DNA of 64,000 bases from an uncultured Bacteroidales bacterium (GTDB lineage Bacteria > Bacteroidota > Bacteroidia > Bacteroidales > UBA11471): NCBI GenBank assembly GCA_944325415.1, contig CALUZW010000002.1, positions 124,001-188,000 on the forward strand, given 5' to 3'. This document shows positions 18,298-27,109 of the stretch, piece after piece. Each line of letters opens with the position of its first letter. The first letter of the stretch is position 1. Made by a program: the position numbers and the translations under genes. The notes under the pieces are model-generated. The model saw only the letters and a list, made by a program, of their open reading frames with translations, was not told the origin of the DNA and ran no database searches.

Positions 18298-20631
18298 TTA
18301 TTTGAGTATGGTAAATTTGGCAAATTTCATAAGGAGGTGCTTCTGTCCCACATGGTCGAAAGATACGGCAATCTTGCGGTTGTCGCCATCGCCCGAGATG
18401 TCGGTAACGGTTCCCTCGCCGAAGCGGTCGTGCCGGATGCGCACCCCCACGGCGAGACCGTCGGGATCGGGCACCGACGAGGCCGACGGCGTCGACGGAG
18501 AAGCCGAGGCATCGATGCGCACCCACTTGGGGGTGGCAGGAGCATCGGCCATGTCGGCCATACGGCGGGCCGGTGAATGATACTCTCCGGCCGACGATGC
18601 AGCAGCGGTATAGCGCGGCGCCGTGTAGCCCGACACCCGCTCGACAGAACGGGCCGCCCCGTCGGGCAGAATCAGATAGGCCGGGTCGATGTCTCTGATG
18701 AAACGGCTGGGCGGCGATGCCGTGGGTTTGCCGTTGCGATAGCGCGAGGCAGCATAAGAGAGCAGACAAGTCTCTTCGGCGCGAGTGATGGCCACATAGA
18801 GAAGACGCCGCTCCTCTTCCAACTCCCGGGCACTCCCCATGGCCATGGCGGCGGGGAAGAGCTCCTCTTCAAGCCCGACGACAAAGACATGGCGGAACTC
18901 CAACCCTTTCGAGGCATGCACCGTCATGAGGGTAACGCGGTTGTCGTCGCCATCGTCGTCGCTATCCTGATCGGTGGCCAGCGAAACCTCAGCCAGAAAA
19001 TCGGAGAGTGCAACGGCATCGCGCCCCTCCTCCCGGCGAAGGTTACAGAAATCCTGTATGCCGTTGAGCAGCTCCTGCACGTTCTCCTGCCGGCTCATGT
19101 TCTCGGGCGAGTGGTCGGCGTAAATGTCGGCCATGATACCCGAACGGCGCACCACGGCGTCGGCCAGTTCGTAGGCACTGGCCGTTGCGCTCATCTCCAC
19201 AAAAGAGCGTATCAGCTCAGCAAAAGCCATCAACTTGTTCTGTGTCGAGGCATTCACGGCAAGACCATACTCCACAGGGCGGCTCACGACGTCCCACAGC
19301 GAGACCTGCTGCGTCTCGGCACAAGCCATGACTTTGGCCACAGTGGTGTTGCCAATACCACGCGCGGGGTAGTTGATAACCCGTTTGAGGGCCTCCTCGT
19401 CGGCCGGATTTACCGACAGCCGGAAATAGGCCACCACATCTTTTATCTCCTTGCGCTGATAAAACGACTGGCCACCATAGATGCGGTAGGGAATATTGCG
19501 CTTGCGCAGCGCCTCCTCGAAGATACGCGACTGGGAATTGGTACGATACAATATGGCAAAGTCGGAATAATCCGAGGCCGTGGCCACGCGCATCGTGGCA
19601 ATGCGGTTGGCAATAAGATAGCCCTCCTCAAAGTCGGAATAGGCACTCACGACGGGAATCTTCGCGCCCACGGCGTTGTGCGAGAATATCTGCTTGGGTA
19701 TCTGTTCCTTGTTTTTAGCAATAAGGCTGTTGGCCGCAGCCACAATCGTCTGGGTGGAGCGGTAATTCTGTTCGAGTTTGAAAACCCTGAAATCGGGATA
19801 CTCCTTTTGGAGGTTAAGTATATTGCTGATGTTGGCACCGCGGAATGAATAGATGCTCTGTGCATCGTCGCCTACGACGCAGAGGTGATGGTGTTTCTTC
19901 ACCAGCTGGTTGACGATAAGGTGCTGGGCAAAGTTGGTATCTTGATACTCATCGACGAGGAGGTAGCCAAACTGGTCTTGGTAAAACTCCAACACGTCGG
20001 GGTTATCACGGAAGAGAATATTGGTATAGAGCAGCAGGTCGTCGAAGTCCATCGCCCCGGCCCGGGCACAACGGCTCCAATAGGTCTTGTATATATCGCG
20101 AATAAGGGGCCGCTTCGACTTCACGTCGGCCTCGTACAAGGCGGCATTGGCTGCATAGGCCGCAGGGGTGATGAGGGCATTCTTGGCGTTGGAGATAACA
20201 GCCTGCACGGTAGCAGGTTTGTATATTTTGTCGTCGAGCGACATCTCCTTGATAATTGTCTTTATGAGGCTGCGCGAGTCGGACTGGTCGTAAATCGTAA
20301 AGTCGCGTGAGAAGCCTATCCGCTCGGCATGAGTACGCAGGATACGTGAGAATATCGAGTGAAAGGTGCCCATCCACAACCGTGAGGCCGTGGCTCCGCC
20401 AACGACCGAAGCGATGCGCTCCTTCATCTCACGCGCGGCCTTGTTGGTAAAGGTAAGGGCCAATATCTGATAGGGAGAATAATTTCCCGTATTCAGCAGA
20501 TAGGCTATTTTATAGGTGAGTACGCGGGTCTTTCCCGACCCGGCTCCGGCAATGACCAGCGACGGGCCGTCGTTATAAAGAACCGCCTCGCGCTGCTGTT
20601 CGTTCAGCTCTTGCAAAAAATTTTCTTCCAC
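18298..20631 (-). CDS. UvrD/PcrA-type superfamily 1 DNA helicase
   Basis: 777 residues, with a GTG start at 20631. All SF1A motifs are present in order: Q-motif region LNEQQREAV, Walker A GAGSGKTR (about residue 35), Walker B VDEYQDT, GDDAQSIYSFRGA, LEQNYRST, the TVHASKGLEF region and YVAITRAE. The C-terminal 50 residues (VRHDRFGEGTV-type: IRHDRFGEGTVTDI) form the small Tudor-like domain of PcrA/UvrD that contacts RNA polymerase. The enzyme unwinds DNA 3' to 5' in nucleotide-excision and mismatch repair and clears replication conflicts. PcrA and UvrD cannot be separated by sequence alone here. A perfect TACCTTTG box lies 23 bases upstream. Confidence 0.95.
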   Translation of the reverse strand: MEENFLQELNEQQREAVLYNDGPSLVIAGAGSGKTRVLTYKIAYLLNTGNYSPYQILALTFTNKAAREMKERIASVVGGATASRLWMGTFHSIFSRILRTHAERIGFSRDFTIYDQSDSRSLIKTIIKEMSLDDKIYKPATVQAVISNAKNALITPAAYAANAALYEADVKSKRPLIRDIYKTYWSRCARAGAMDFDDLLLYTNILFRDNPDVLEFYQDQFGYLLVDEYQDTNFAQHLIVNQLVKKHHHLCVVGDDAQSIYSFRGANISNILNLQKEYPDFRVFKLEQNYRSTQTIVAAANSLIAKNKEQIPKQIFSHNAVGAKIPVVSAYSDFEEGYLIANRIATMRVATASDYSDFAILYRTNSQSRIFEEALRKRNIPYRIYGGQSFYQRKEIKDVVAYFRLSVNPADEEALKRVINYPARGIGNTTVAKVMACAETQQVSLWDVVSRPVEYGLAVNASTQNKLMAFAELIRSFVEMSATASAYELADAVVRRSGIMADIYADHSPENMSRQENVQELLNGIQDFCNLRREEGRDAVALSDFLAEVSLATDQDSDDDGDDNRVTLMTVHASKGLEFRHVFVVGLEEELFPAAMAMGSARELEEERRLLYVAITRAEETCLLSYAASRYRNGKPTASPPSRFIRDIDPAYLILPDGAARSVERVSGYTAPRYTAAASSAGEYHSPARRMADMADAPATPKWVRIDASASPSTPSASSVPDPDGLAVGVRIRHDRFGEGTVTDISGDGDNRKIAVSFDHVGQKHLLMKFAKFTILK

Positions 20632-20653
20632 GCCTCAGTCGTTTGTTACCCGG

Positions 20654-20661
20654 CAAAGGTA
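20654..20661 (-). promoter_or_regulatory. -7 promoter box (TACCTTTG) for the UvrD/PcrA helicase
   Basis: The minus strand TACCTTTG is a perfect match to TAnnTTTG, 23 bases upstream of the GTG start. Confidence 0.55.
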
Positions 20662-20764
20662 CGGAGAATGGTCGAAATATGCTATACCTCCCGCCCCACA
20701 TTCTTTCGCCGCCTGTTCTCCGCAAAAAATTTTCTCAGAAAAAAGGCCCGGAACGAACCTTTTT

Positions 20765-20913
20765 CGGGGAGATGTGTTTTATAGGTGAAGCAAGACAAAC
20801 AGAGATTTAACGAACAGTTGCGCGTGAGCGTAGCTTCTCTAGCACTTAATAAGCATAATGTGATGAATTCAGGAACGGGAGTCTGCGTGAGCAGATTCCC
20901 GTTTCGCCTTTTT
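20765..20913 (+). ncRNA. Candidate small RNA or detached leader ending in an intrinsic terminator
   Basis: Between the minus-strand helicase and GH97 (20632-21000) there is no gene, yet a strong plus-strand terminator sits at 20874-20913. Upstream of it, TGCGC-GTGA-GCGTA forms a second hairpin (about 20818-20831). Both hairpins carry a GUGA (GNRA) tetraloop, a mark of structured RNA. A possible GH97 promoter (TAAACTTG, 20964-20971) lies after the terminator, so the upstream RNA may be independent. The 5' end is unknown; I saw no perfect promoter box for it. No Rfam family was recognised. Confidence 0.3.
20874..20913 (+). terminator. Intrinsic terminator with no upstream plus-strand gene
   Basis: The 13-bp stem AACGGGAGTCTGC/GCAGATTCCCGTT (one G-U pair) with a GTGA loop spans 20874-20903, followed by CGCCTTTTT. 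On the minus strand no T-run follows, so it works on the plus strand. Confidence 0.75.
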
Positions 20914-20963
20914 AAATTACCACATTTTAACAGATTCAGAGTTCCCCTCAAAAAGATATTTCC

Positions 20964-20971
20964 TAAACTTG
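20964..20971 (+). promoter_or_regulatory. Possible -7 box (TAAACTTG) for the GH97 gene
   Basis: One mismatch to TAnnTTTG, 30 bases before the GH97 ATG. It lies downstream of the intrinsic terminator, which would otherwise cut the GH97 leader. Confidence 0.3.
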
Positions 20972-21000
20972 CGGAAGTTAAGAAAAAACCACCTGATACC

Positions 21001-22854
21001 ATGAAAAAAGTTTTCACCATTATGGCAATGCTTCTCCCTTGCATTGTCTCTTTTGCCGCGGAACAGAATTATCAAACATTCTATTCTCCTTCCAAAAAGA
21101 TTTCCATACAAATCGGCTTAAAGGAAAACAGTCTCCAATATGCCGTACAATATAAGAGTGAGTATATAATTATTCCGTCAGCCCTATGTTGGACAGCCAA
21201 TAACGACACTCTGGGGAATCACATTACCACACTCTCATTTCTCAACAAAGGCAATACGGTCTCTCGCTATCCTACAAGAGGGGCTCATAACGAAGCCTAC
21301 AACAGATACCGTACAGTTATTGCGAAGGCAACCAGCCAGTCGGGACAGGATTTTCTTGTCGAATTCAGAATTTATGATTCGGGGATAGCGTTCCGATATC
21401 TGCTCTCGCAAGAAAAGATGACCGACATCAACGACTTGACCACCTTCTGCCTTCCCCCCAAATGCCAAACATGGTTGCAAGACAATATTGTCTCTTATGA
21501 AGGCCTCTATAAGTCATATCGCACAGGAGAACTACCTCCATCGGTTGTTGCAGGGCCACCGGTTACCATAGAATATCCATCGGGTATATATGCCGTAATT
21601 ACCGAAGGTGGACTGAGCAATTTTGCAGGAATGGAATTATCGGTTGTTTCACCCGGGGGATTTCAAGCTCGTCTCGATGGCTGCACACGACTTGCCGGGA
21701 GTATTGCCACCCCCTGGCGCATTATTATGGTGGGGTCGCTGAACGAATTGGTTAACAACGATATAATAAGTGATGTATCCGATGCGCTCTCGCCTGTTTT
21801 CAAAGGAAATACCGATTGGATACAAACGGGTAACTGCCTATGGAGCTGGCTTACCGGATATGATGTTACACCCGCTGAGATGAAAAAGTTTGTCGATTGG
21901 GCAGCAGAACTTCATGCCCCGTATGTACTGGTCGACGAAGGTTGGAGCCATTGGAAAGAAACCACACGTAATTTAGATGCATGGCAACTGCTTGCCGAAC
22001 TCACATCGTACGCCAGCGGGAAAGGTGTAAAAATTGTCATGTGGAAATCATATCCCAAAAGAAAAGGCATTGAAAGCATCGCATTGCCGGAGAAACGCCG
22101 GGAATTTTTCCTTCGCTGTAAAGAAGCCGGTGTGTCGGGTGTGAAACTTGACTTTTTCAACAGTGAAAGTCAAGACATTACCCGATATTATGAAGAAACG
22201 CTGAAAGAAGCCGTAGAAATGGGTTTAGTAGTCATTTTTCACGGTTCAAACAAACCCACCGGCTTAGAATACACCTACCCCAACGAAATATCCCGCGAAG
22301 GTATCCGTGGCATGGAATCGGGTGCCGACGCCGCACAAAATGTTATCACCCCATTTACACGTTTCCTATCGGGGCATGCCGACTATACGCCGCTTTTTCT
22401 CGGTAATACGGGCCGAAACGGAAGAAACTGGAAAGGGAATACCACCGAAGCCCATCAGATAGCCTCTACGGCCATCTTCTTTTCGCCATTCCGCTGTTAC
22501 AGCGGACGCCCCGATGAATATATTCTCCACCCGGCAAAAGACATTTTTCTGGACATTCCAGTTGCATGGGACGAAACAATTGTCCTCCCGCCGAGTGAAA
22601 TAGGCTCTTGTGTGCTAATGGCTCGCCGGAAAGGTGAAACATGGTATGTGGCAGCACTCTCTTCTCAGGCACAGAGTATAACTGTCGACCTATCTTTTCT
22701 GTCTCATAAAAAATACGAAGCTACGCTTATACAAGACGCCGAAGGAACAACGTGTACCATAACTAATGCGGTATTCTCCCGCAGAGACAACGTTGATATA
22801 AAGACACACAACGGCGGAGGCTTCCTTATCAAACTGGAACCTATCCGTCGATAG
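21001..22854 (+). CDS. Glycoside hydrolase family 97 (alpha-galactosidase/alpha-glucosidase type)
   Basis: The ATG at 21001 gives 617 residues with a signal peptide (MKKVFTIMAMLLPCIVSFAA). An upstream in-frame reading from 20785 would cross a terminator and bury the signal. The N-terminal super-sandwich domain (about 22-280) carries SPSKKISIQIGL and ITEGGLSNFAG. The (beta/alpha)8 barrel (about 290-540) carries WSWLTGYD, VDEGWSHW, GVKLDFFNSE and SREGIRGMES. Asp384 (KLDFF) occupies the nucleophile position of retaining GH97 enzymes, and Glu439 lies 55 residues on. That matches the nucleophile-to-acid/base spacing I recall for the retaining Bacteroides alpha-galactosidase BtGH97b, so a retaining alpha-galactosidase is favoured over a SusB-like inverting glucosidase. 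A C-terminal beta domain ends the chain. Confidence 0.93.
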   Translation: MKKVFTIMAMLLPCIVSFAAEQNYQTFYSPSKKISIQIGLKENSLQYAVQYKSEYIIIPSALCWTANNDTLGNHITTLSFLNKGNTVSRYPTRGAHNEAYNRYRTVIAKATSQSGQDFLVEFRIYDSGIAFRYLLSQEKMTDINDLTTFCLPPKCQTWLQDNIVSYEGLYKSYRTGELPPSVVAGPPVTIEYPSGIYAVITEGGLSNFAGMELSVVSPGGFQARLDGCTRLAGSIATPWRIIMVGSLNELVNNDIISDVSDALSPVFKGNTDWIQTGNCLWSWLTGYDVTPAEMKKFVDWAAELHAPYVLVDEGWSHWKETTRNLDAWQLLAELTSYASGKGVKIVMWKSYPKRKGIESIALPEKRREFFLRCKEAGVSGVKLDFFNSESQDITRYYEETLKEAVEMGLVVIFHGSNKPTGLEYTYPNEISREGIRGMESGADAAQNVITPFTRFLSGHADYTPLFLGNTGRNGRNWKGNTTEAHQIASTAIFFSPFRCYSGRPDEYILHPAKDIFLDIPVAWDETIVLPPSEIGSCVLMARRKGETWYVAALSSQAQSITVDLSFLSHKKYEATLIQDAEGTTCTITNAVFSRRDNVDIKTHNGGGFLIKLEPIRR

Positions 22855-22877
22855 ATAAAAAGCCCCCTGTGCCAATG

Positions 22878-22920
22878 CTTTTATTTCGTGCGGGGAGATT
22901 TCTCCCGCATGAAATAAAAG
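22878..22920. terminator. Hairpin terminator behind GH97
   Basis: An inverted repeat CTTTTATTTC/GAAATAAAAG with inner GGGAGA/TCTCCC begins 24 bases past the GH97 stop. A short CCTTTTGCC tail follows. The rest of 22855-23164 holds the response-regulator promoter and no gene. Confidence 0.7.
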
Positions 22921-23067
22921 GCCTTTTGCCGATATTTTGCCGGCACCTGTAACGGTTTTAGAAAGTTTTTAATGAGTGCTGGTATCTACAATAATTCCGA
23001 CTTTCAACAATCAATCTGACATCTGTAATAAATCGGTATATTTCAGATTCTCTTCAAAATTTATCAC

Positions 23068-23075
23068 TACTTTTG
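23068..23075 (+). promoter_or_regulatory. -7 promoter box (TACTTTTG) for the two-component operon
   Basis: A perfect TAnnTTTG match, about 90 bases upstream of the response-regulator ATG at 23165. Confidence 0.5.
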
Positions 23076-23164
23076 TGTAAATGGGGTATGATGCCTCGCT
23101 TAAAAATCTATGCGTTCTATTTCATCATTCCCCGAAGAAATGGAGACCTTTATTATTTTTTAAT

Positions 23165-23851
23165 ATGAAGATACTGATTATTGAAGACGAACCTTCGCTG
23201 CGGGAAGTCATGCTGCGGGCTCTAAAAGAGGAAGGCTATGTGGTGGAAAGTGCATCGACCTATTTCGAGGCCGATGCAAAAATTGCCGGATACAGCTACG
23301 ACTGTATCCTGCTCGACATTATGCTGCCCGACGGCAACGGACTGAAACTGCTAGAACAGCTGAAAGCCTTGCGGAAACGCGATAACGTCATTATCATTTC
23401 GGCCCGCGACTCGCTCGACGACAAGATACTGGGGCTCGAACTCGGTGCCGACGATTACCTGCCGAAGCCTTTCCACACGGCCGAACTCAAAGCCCGCATC
23501 AAGAGCGTCGTGCGCCGCAGCCGCAACGACGGGAATCTCGACATCACCCTAGGAAACGTCGCTCTCGACCCCGAAAGTTGCCGGGTGAAGGTAGCCGGGA
23601 AAGAGGTGGAACTGCTGAAAAAAGAGTTTGACATACTGCGGTTTTTCCTGCAACGTCCCAACCACGTCGTCGACAAGTCGGTACTGGCCGAGGCCATCTG
23701 GGGCGACCACGCCGACCAGGCCGACAACTTCCATTTCGTCTACGCCCAGATGAAAAATCTGCGCCGCAAACTCTCCGATGCCGGTGCCAACATAGAGATA
23801 AAATCGGTATACGGATTCGGCTACAAACTCACGCTTCCCGAAACCGAATAA
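23165..23851 (+). CDS. OmpR/PhoB-family response regulator
   Basis: The ATG at 23165 gives 228 residues and starts at the canonical MKILIIEDEP; longer readings add a leader with no domain. The receiver domain (1-120) has acidic pocket Glu7/Asp8/Glu9, phosphoacceptor Asp51 (LLDIMLPDG), Ser79 (IIISAR) and Lys101 (YLPKPF). The C-terminal winged helix (about 130-225) has KEFDILRFFLQRPNHVV and the recognition-helix region FHFVYAQMKNLRRKL. The cognate kinase starts 13 bases downstream. The two PepSY-like exported proteins behind the kinase are likely targets or sensors of this system. Confidence 0.95.
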   Translation: MKILIIEDEPSLREVMLRALKEEGYVVESASTYFEADAKIAGYSYDCILLDIMLPDGNGLKLLEQLKALRKRDNVIIISARDSLDDKILGLELGADDYLPKPFHTAELKARIKSVVRRSRNDGNLDITLGNVALDPESCRVKVAGKEVELLKKEFDILRFFLQRPNHVVDKSVLAEAIWGDHADQADNFHFVYAQMKNLRRKLSDAGANIEIKSVYGFGYKLTLPETE

Positions 23852-23864
23852 CTGACACCCTGCC

Positions 23865-25136
23865 ATGAAACTGACCTATCGCATCGCTCTTCGACTCTCG
23901 CTCTTCCTGCTGCCACTCATGGCATTGTGGGCCGTACTGTTTTACTTCACGATGGTCGACGAAATAAACGATGAGGCCGACGACGCCCTCGACGACTATT
24001 CCGAGATGATTATTATCCGTATGCTGGCCGGCCGGGAGCTTCCGCCGCTCAACAGCGGGTCAAACAACAGCTACTCGATTGTTCCCGTAGACGAAGCCTA
24101 CGCCGATACCCACCCTCACATCGACTACTACGATGCCGAGGTGTACATTCCCGAAAAAGAGGAGACCGAACCGGCCCGTATCCTCACCACCATTTTCCAA
24201 GACGGCTCCGGCAGCTACTACGAACTGAAAGTGGCCACACCGACATTTGAAAAAGAAGATCTGTTGCGTGCCATTCTCTTCTGGGTCGTACTCCTATATA
24301 TATTGTTGCTCCTTACCACGCTGACACTTACCCTCTGGGTTTTCCACCGCAGTATGCGACCGCTGTATACGCTGCTGCACTGGCTCGACCACTACACGCC
24401 GGGACAAAAAAACGATCCTGTACCCGACGACACCCGCATTCAGGAGTTTGCCAAACTCAATGCCGCAGCACAACAGGCGGTAGACCGCGTGGAGAGTGTA
24501 TTCGAACAACAAAAACAATTCATCGGCAACGCCTCTCACGAACTGCAAACGCCGCTTGCCGTACTCGGCACCCGCATCGAATGGCTGCTCGACCACGCTT
24601 CGCTCAACGAGGAAGAGACCGGCGAACTGCTCAAAATGCAACGCTCGCTCGGCCACATCGTGCGTCTGAACAAGACCCTCCTGCTACTTACCAAAATCGA
24701 GAACGGACAATTTCCTGAGAGCAGCACCATCGACATGGGAAAACTCGTGGAAGAACAGGCCGAGCTCTACCAGGAGATATATGCCGACCACTCGCTCTCC
24801 TGCACGGTGAACATTGGAGAGGATTTCTCGGTTAAAATGAATGAGTCGCTGGCCTCGACACTCACCAGCAATCTGCTCAAAAATGCATTTGTCCACACCG
24901 AAGCAGGCGGCCACATCGCCATCACGGTCGGGTCGAAGCAACTGTGCATCAGCAACGACGGAAAGCAACCGCTTGATGCCGAACACATTTTCGACCGCTT
25001 CTTCCAGGGCGAGAAGAAAGAGGGCTCAACCGGCCTGGGGCTGGCACTGGTAAAAGCAGTGTGCCGATACTACGGGCTCGGTCTTGAATACCGGTATGTC
25101 GACGGCCGCCATACCTTCACGGTCGACTGGCGATGA
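23865..25136 (+). CDS. Membrane sensor histidine kinase
   Basis: 423 residues. Two membrane helices (about 9-30 and 136-160) bracket a periplasmic sensor of about 105 residues rich in Asp/Glu. A short HAMP-like linker follows. HisKA carries the phospho-His in GNASHELQTPL (His225). The ATPase domain has the N-box (LLKNAFVH, about 325), the G1 box ISNDG, the F-box DRFFQG, and GSTGLGLALVKAVC. It should autophosphorylate on an envelope signal and pass phosphate to the regulator 13 bases upstream. The acidic sensor loop could bind cations or cationic peptides; that is a guess. Confidence 0.95.
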   Translation: MKLTYRIALRLSLFLLPLMALWAVLFYFTMVDEINDEADDALDDYSEMIIIRMLAGRELPPLNSGSNNSYSIVPVDEAYADTHPHIDYYDAEVYIPEKEETEPARILTTIFQDGSGSYYELKVATPTFEKEDLLRAILFWVVLLYILLLLTTLTLTLWVFHRSMRPLYTLLHWLDHYTPGQKNDPVPDDTRIQEFAKLNAAAQQAVDRVESVFEQQKQFIGNASHELQTPLAVLGTRIEWLLDHASLNEEETGELLKMQRSLGHIVRLNKTLLLLTKIENGQFPESSTIDMGKLVEEQAELYQEIYADHSLSCTVNIGEDFSVKMNESLASTLTSNLLKNAFVHTEAGGHIAITVGSKQLCISNDGKQPLDAEHIFDRFFQGEKKEGSTGLGLALVKAVCRYYGLGLEYRYVDGRHTFTVDWR

Positions 25137-25263
25137 GCCGGAGAAAAATTTTTTCGATTTTTTTCTGAAAAAGTCGAATATTTCAAATTCATTTCAAAAT
25201 CGGGTCGGATATTTGTATCAGAAAACAATACAGAACATGTCTAACCCACTAAAACCAAATGTT

Positions 25264-25704
25264 ATGAAAAAGTTAATGATTCTCGCAGCCATCTTGTTCT
25301 CGCTGGGTACCATCACCGCCAAAGCCGACAACGACCGTATGATTACCGTCAACCAACTGCCGCAAAAGTCGCAGACATTCATCAAACAGCACTTCCCCAA
25401 TGAGAAAGTTGCCTATGCCAAATACGAGCGGGACTTCCTCGACAGCACCTACGAAATTGTCTTCACCAGCAGCGCTAAAATAGAATTCTTCAAAAACGGA
25501 GACTGGAAAGAGGTTGACTGCAAATACTCGACCGTACCGGCCGACATCGTTCCCGCACAGATAACGGCATACATCCAACAGAACTGGCCCGATGCCTCGA
25601 TTGTGAAAATAGACCGCGACAAACGCGACTACGAAGTGCAACTGAACAACCGTCTCGAACTGACGTTTGACCTGAACTTCAACCTTATCGAAATCGACGA
25701 TTAA
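25264..25704 (+). CDS. Exported PepSY-like domain protein
   Basis: The ATG at 25264 gives 146 residues with a signal peptide (MKKLMILAAILFSLGTITAKA). An earlier start at 25084 would overlap the kinase and hide the signal. The mature part has two PepSY-like repeats: LPQKSQTFIKQHFPNEKV...YEV and VPAQITAYIQQNWPDASIVKI...YEVQL, matching the 'beta-lactamase-inhibitor-like PepSY-like' Bacteroidetes family. It is probably periplasmic and binds rather than catalyses. It lies 127 bases behind the kinase, with a near-consensus GATATTTG box (25208-25215) in the gap, and 18 bases before a larger PepSY-like lipoprotein. Regulation by the adjacent two-component system is likely but inferred. Confidence 0.85.
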   Translation: MKKLMILAAILFSLGTITAKADNDRMITVNQLPQKSQTFIKQHFPNEKVAYAKYERDFLDSTYEIVFTSSAKIEFFKNGDWKEVDCKYSTVPADIVPAQITAYIQQNWPDASIVKIDRDKRDYEVQLNNRLELTFDLNFNLIEIDD

Positions 25705-25722
25705 TTCTGCCAATACATCGCC

Positions 25723-26595
25723 ATGAAAAAATTCCTCTATACGACTCTGACCCTTTGCCTGCTGACTGTTTTTTACAGTTGCGACAAAGAAGAGAACAGC
25801 CAGCTCACCACCGACGAAGTGAGAAACACGCTCAAAAGCATGTATCCCTCGGCCAACGACATCTCATGGGAGATAAAGAACGGCTATATCGTAGCCGACT
25901 TCAAGGCTCCCGCCGTCCTGAATCCGGGCGGGAGAGATGTAGAACACGCCGCATGGTTCGACCGCAGCGGACGTTGGTACATGACCGAGACCGATATACC
26001 TTTCTCCCTCCTGCCCGATGCTGTTAAAGCGGCTTTCCAGCAAAGTCAGTATTCTGAATGGATTGTCGACGATGTAGACATGATCGAACGGGAAAACTTC
26101 GAAACCGTATATGTAATCGAGGCCGAAAGCCGCTCGGCCGGAGGCGAAAACGAAGTGGCCCTCTGCTACTCGGCCGACGGTATCCTTGTCAAGACATTGA
26201 CGGGTGCCAACAGCGACAACGATTACGGCGACTTCATTACCCCCTCGTTCAACCAACAGATTGTAGACTTTATCGAAAACCGCTACCCGGGTGCCCGCAT
26301 CGTCGAGATGGATAAGGAGGTAAACCGCACCGAGGTCGAAATCATCGACGGAAATGTGTGTCGGGAACTGACATTCGATGCCTCCAACAACTGGATACGC
26401 ACCGAGACAGAGACTGCCTATACAGCCCTTCCCGCCGCCGTGCAACAGGCTTTCAACGGCTCGATTTACGGCAGCTACCGCATCGACGACATTTACTATG
26501 TCGAGACACCCGAGCGCGAATACTACCTCTTCGAACTCGAAAACAACGACCGCGACCTGAACGTATCTATCGATACACAAGGCAATATTCTCTGA
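25723..26595 (+). CDS. PepSY-like domain lipoprotein
   Basis: 290 residues with a signal peptide and lipobox FYSC (Cys20). It contains four related segments of the pattern 'P-x-x-[IV]-x-x-F/Y...W-x-V-D' (LPDAVKAAFQQSQYSEWIVDD, FNQQIVDFIENRYPGARIVEMD, LPAAVQQAFNGSIYGSYRIDD and an N-terminal copy), so it is a duplicated PepSY-like protein. The acidic mature chain and envelope location fit a binding or inhibitor role. It is 18 bases downstream of the single-unit paralogue, apparently co-transcribed, and followed by a terminator hairpin at 26615-26656. Confidence 0.85.
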   Translation: MKKFLYTTLTLCLLTVFYSCDKEENSQLTTDEVRNTLKSMYPSANDISWEIKNGYIVADFKAPAVLNPGGRDVEHAAWFDRSGRWYMTETDIPFSLLPDAVKAAFQQSQYSEWIVDDVDMIERENFETVYVIEAESRSAGGENEVALCYSADGILVKTLTGANSDNDYGDFITPSFNQQIVDFIENRYPGARIVEMDKEVNRTEVEIIDGNVCRELTFDASNNWIRTETETAYTALPAAVQQAFNGSIYGSYRIDDIYYVETPEREYYLFELENNDRDLNVSIDTQGNIL

Positions 26596-26614
26596 AACCG
26601 CCTTGTACTCTACC

Positions 26615-26656
26615 ACAGAAAGGGGCCATGCTGCGTTGCAGTATGGCCCCTTTCTG
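26615..26656 (+). terminator. Hairpin terminator closing the two-component/PepSY operon
   Basis: A 20-bp stem ACAGAAAGGGGCCATGCTGC pairs with 26637-26656. No long T-run follows, but the stem is very strong and begins 20 bases after the PepSY lipoprotein stop. Confidence 0.7.
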
Positions 26657-26746
26657 TATACAGTAACCTTCCGCAGCCGGCACAGGCCATTCCTAAACAT
26701 CGGGCAGATTTTTGGCCCGACATCATTGAAAACAGGAAAATAGGAT

Positions 26747-26754
26747 TATCTTTG
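26747..26754 (+). promoter_or_regulatory. -7 promoter box (TATCTTTG) for the 26776-27334 gene pair
   Basis: A perfect TAnnTTTG match, 21 bases before the ATG. ATTG at 26725-26728 gives an 18-base spacer and fits the -33 element. Confidence 0.6.
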
Positions 26755-26775
26755 GGAAAAATAAATTTTCGCCTT

Positions 26776-27105
26776 ATGAAAAAATGGATTGCGGGCCTCA
26801 TCGTGGCCATCGGTATTCTGACACTGGTCGTATCCTGTCCGCCGGCCGAAGAACATCGCGATGCCATGAAAAGCATCGTCAAGGAATCGCTCGACAGCAG
26901 CGACAATATGCTCATCGCCATGCTGGGCGGATATGTAGTAGACATGGTGGCCGAAGAGATGGTTTCGTGCCGGAACTATGTGCTGTTCTCGACCGGATAT
27001 ATCGAATATGAAGGAGAAAAGCAACTGGCCAGTATCGGGGTTCTGGGCCACGTATTCGTACTCTTCGACCGTGAGGATATAGACAAGCTGCTCGAAGATT
27101 TGTAA
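26776..27105 (+). CDS. Small exported DUF4359-like protein
   Basis: The ATG at 26776 gives 109 residues. Residues 4-21 form one hydrophobic segment ending VVSC, so it is either lipidated or a signal anchor. The mature part (PPAEEHRDAMKSIVKE ... YVLFSTGYIEYEGEKQLASIGVLGHVFVLF) resembles small membrane-associated DUF4359-type proteins that report as 'hypothetical' across Bacteroidetes. No catalytic residues are visible. It lies 4 bases before the DUF2007 gene and has its own promoter, so the two are a separate unit from the PepSY genes. The function is unknown. Confidence 0.7.
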   Translation: MKKWIAGLIVAIGILTLVVSCPPAEEHRDAMKSIVKESLDSSDNMLIAMLGGYVVDMVAEEMVSCRNYVLFSTGYIEYEGEKQLASIGVLGHVFVLFDREDIDKLLEDL

Positions 27106-27109
27106 CCCC

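Noticed and set aside
18577-19848. 423-codon plus-strand open frame
   Set aside because: Antisense to the UvrD/PcrA helicase, whose SF1 motifs are intact.
20785-21000. In-frame N-terminal extension of GH97 by 72 codons
   Set aside because: It would run through a terminator hairpin and bury the signal peptide; the start at 21001 gives a normal exported enzyme.
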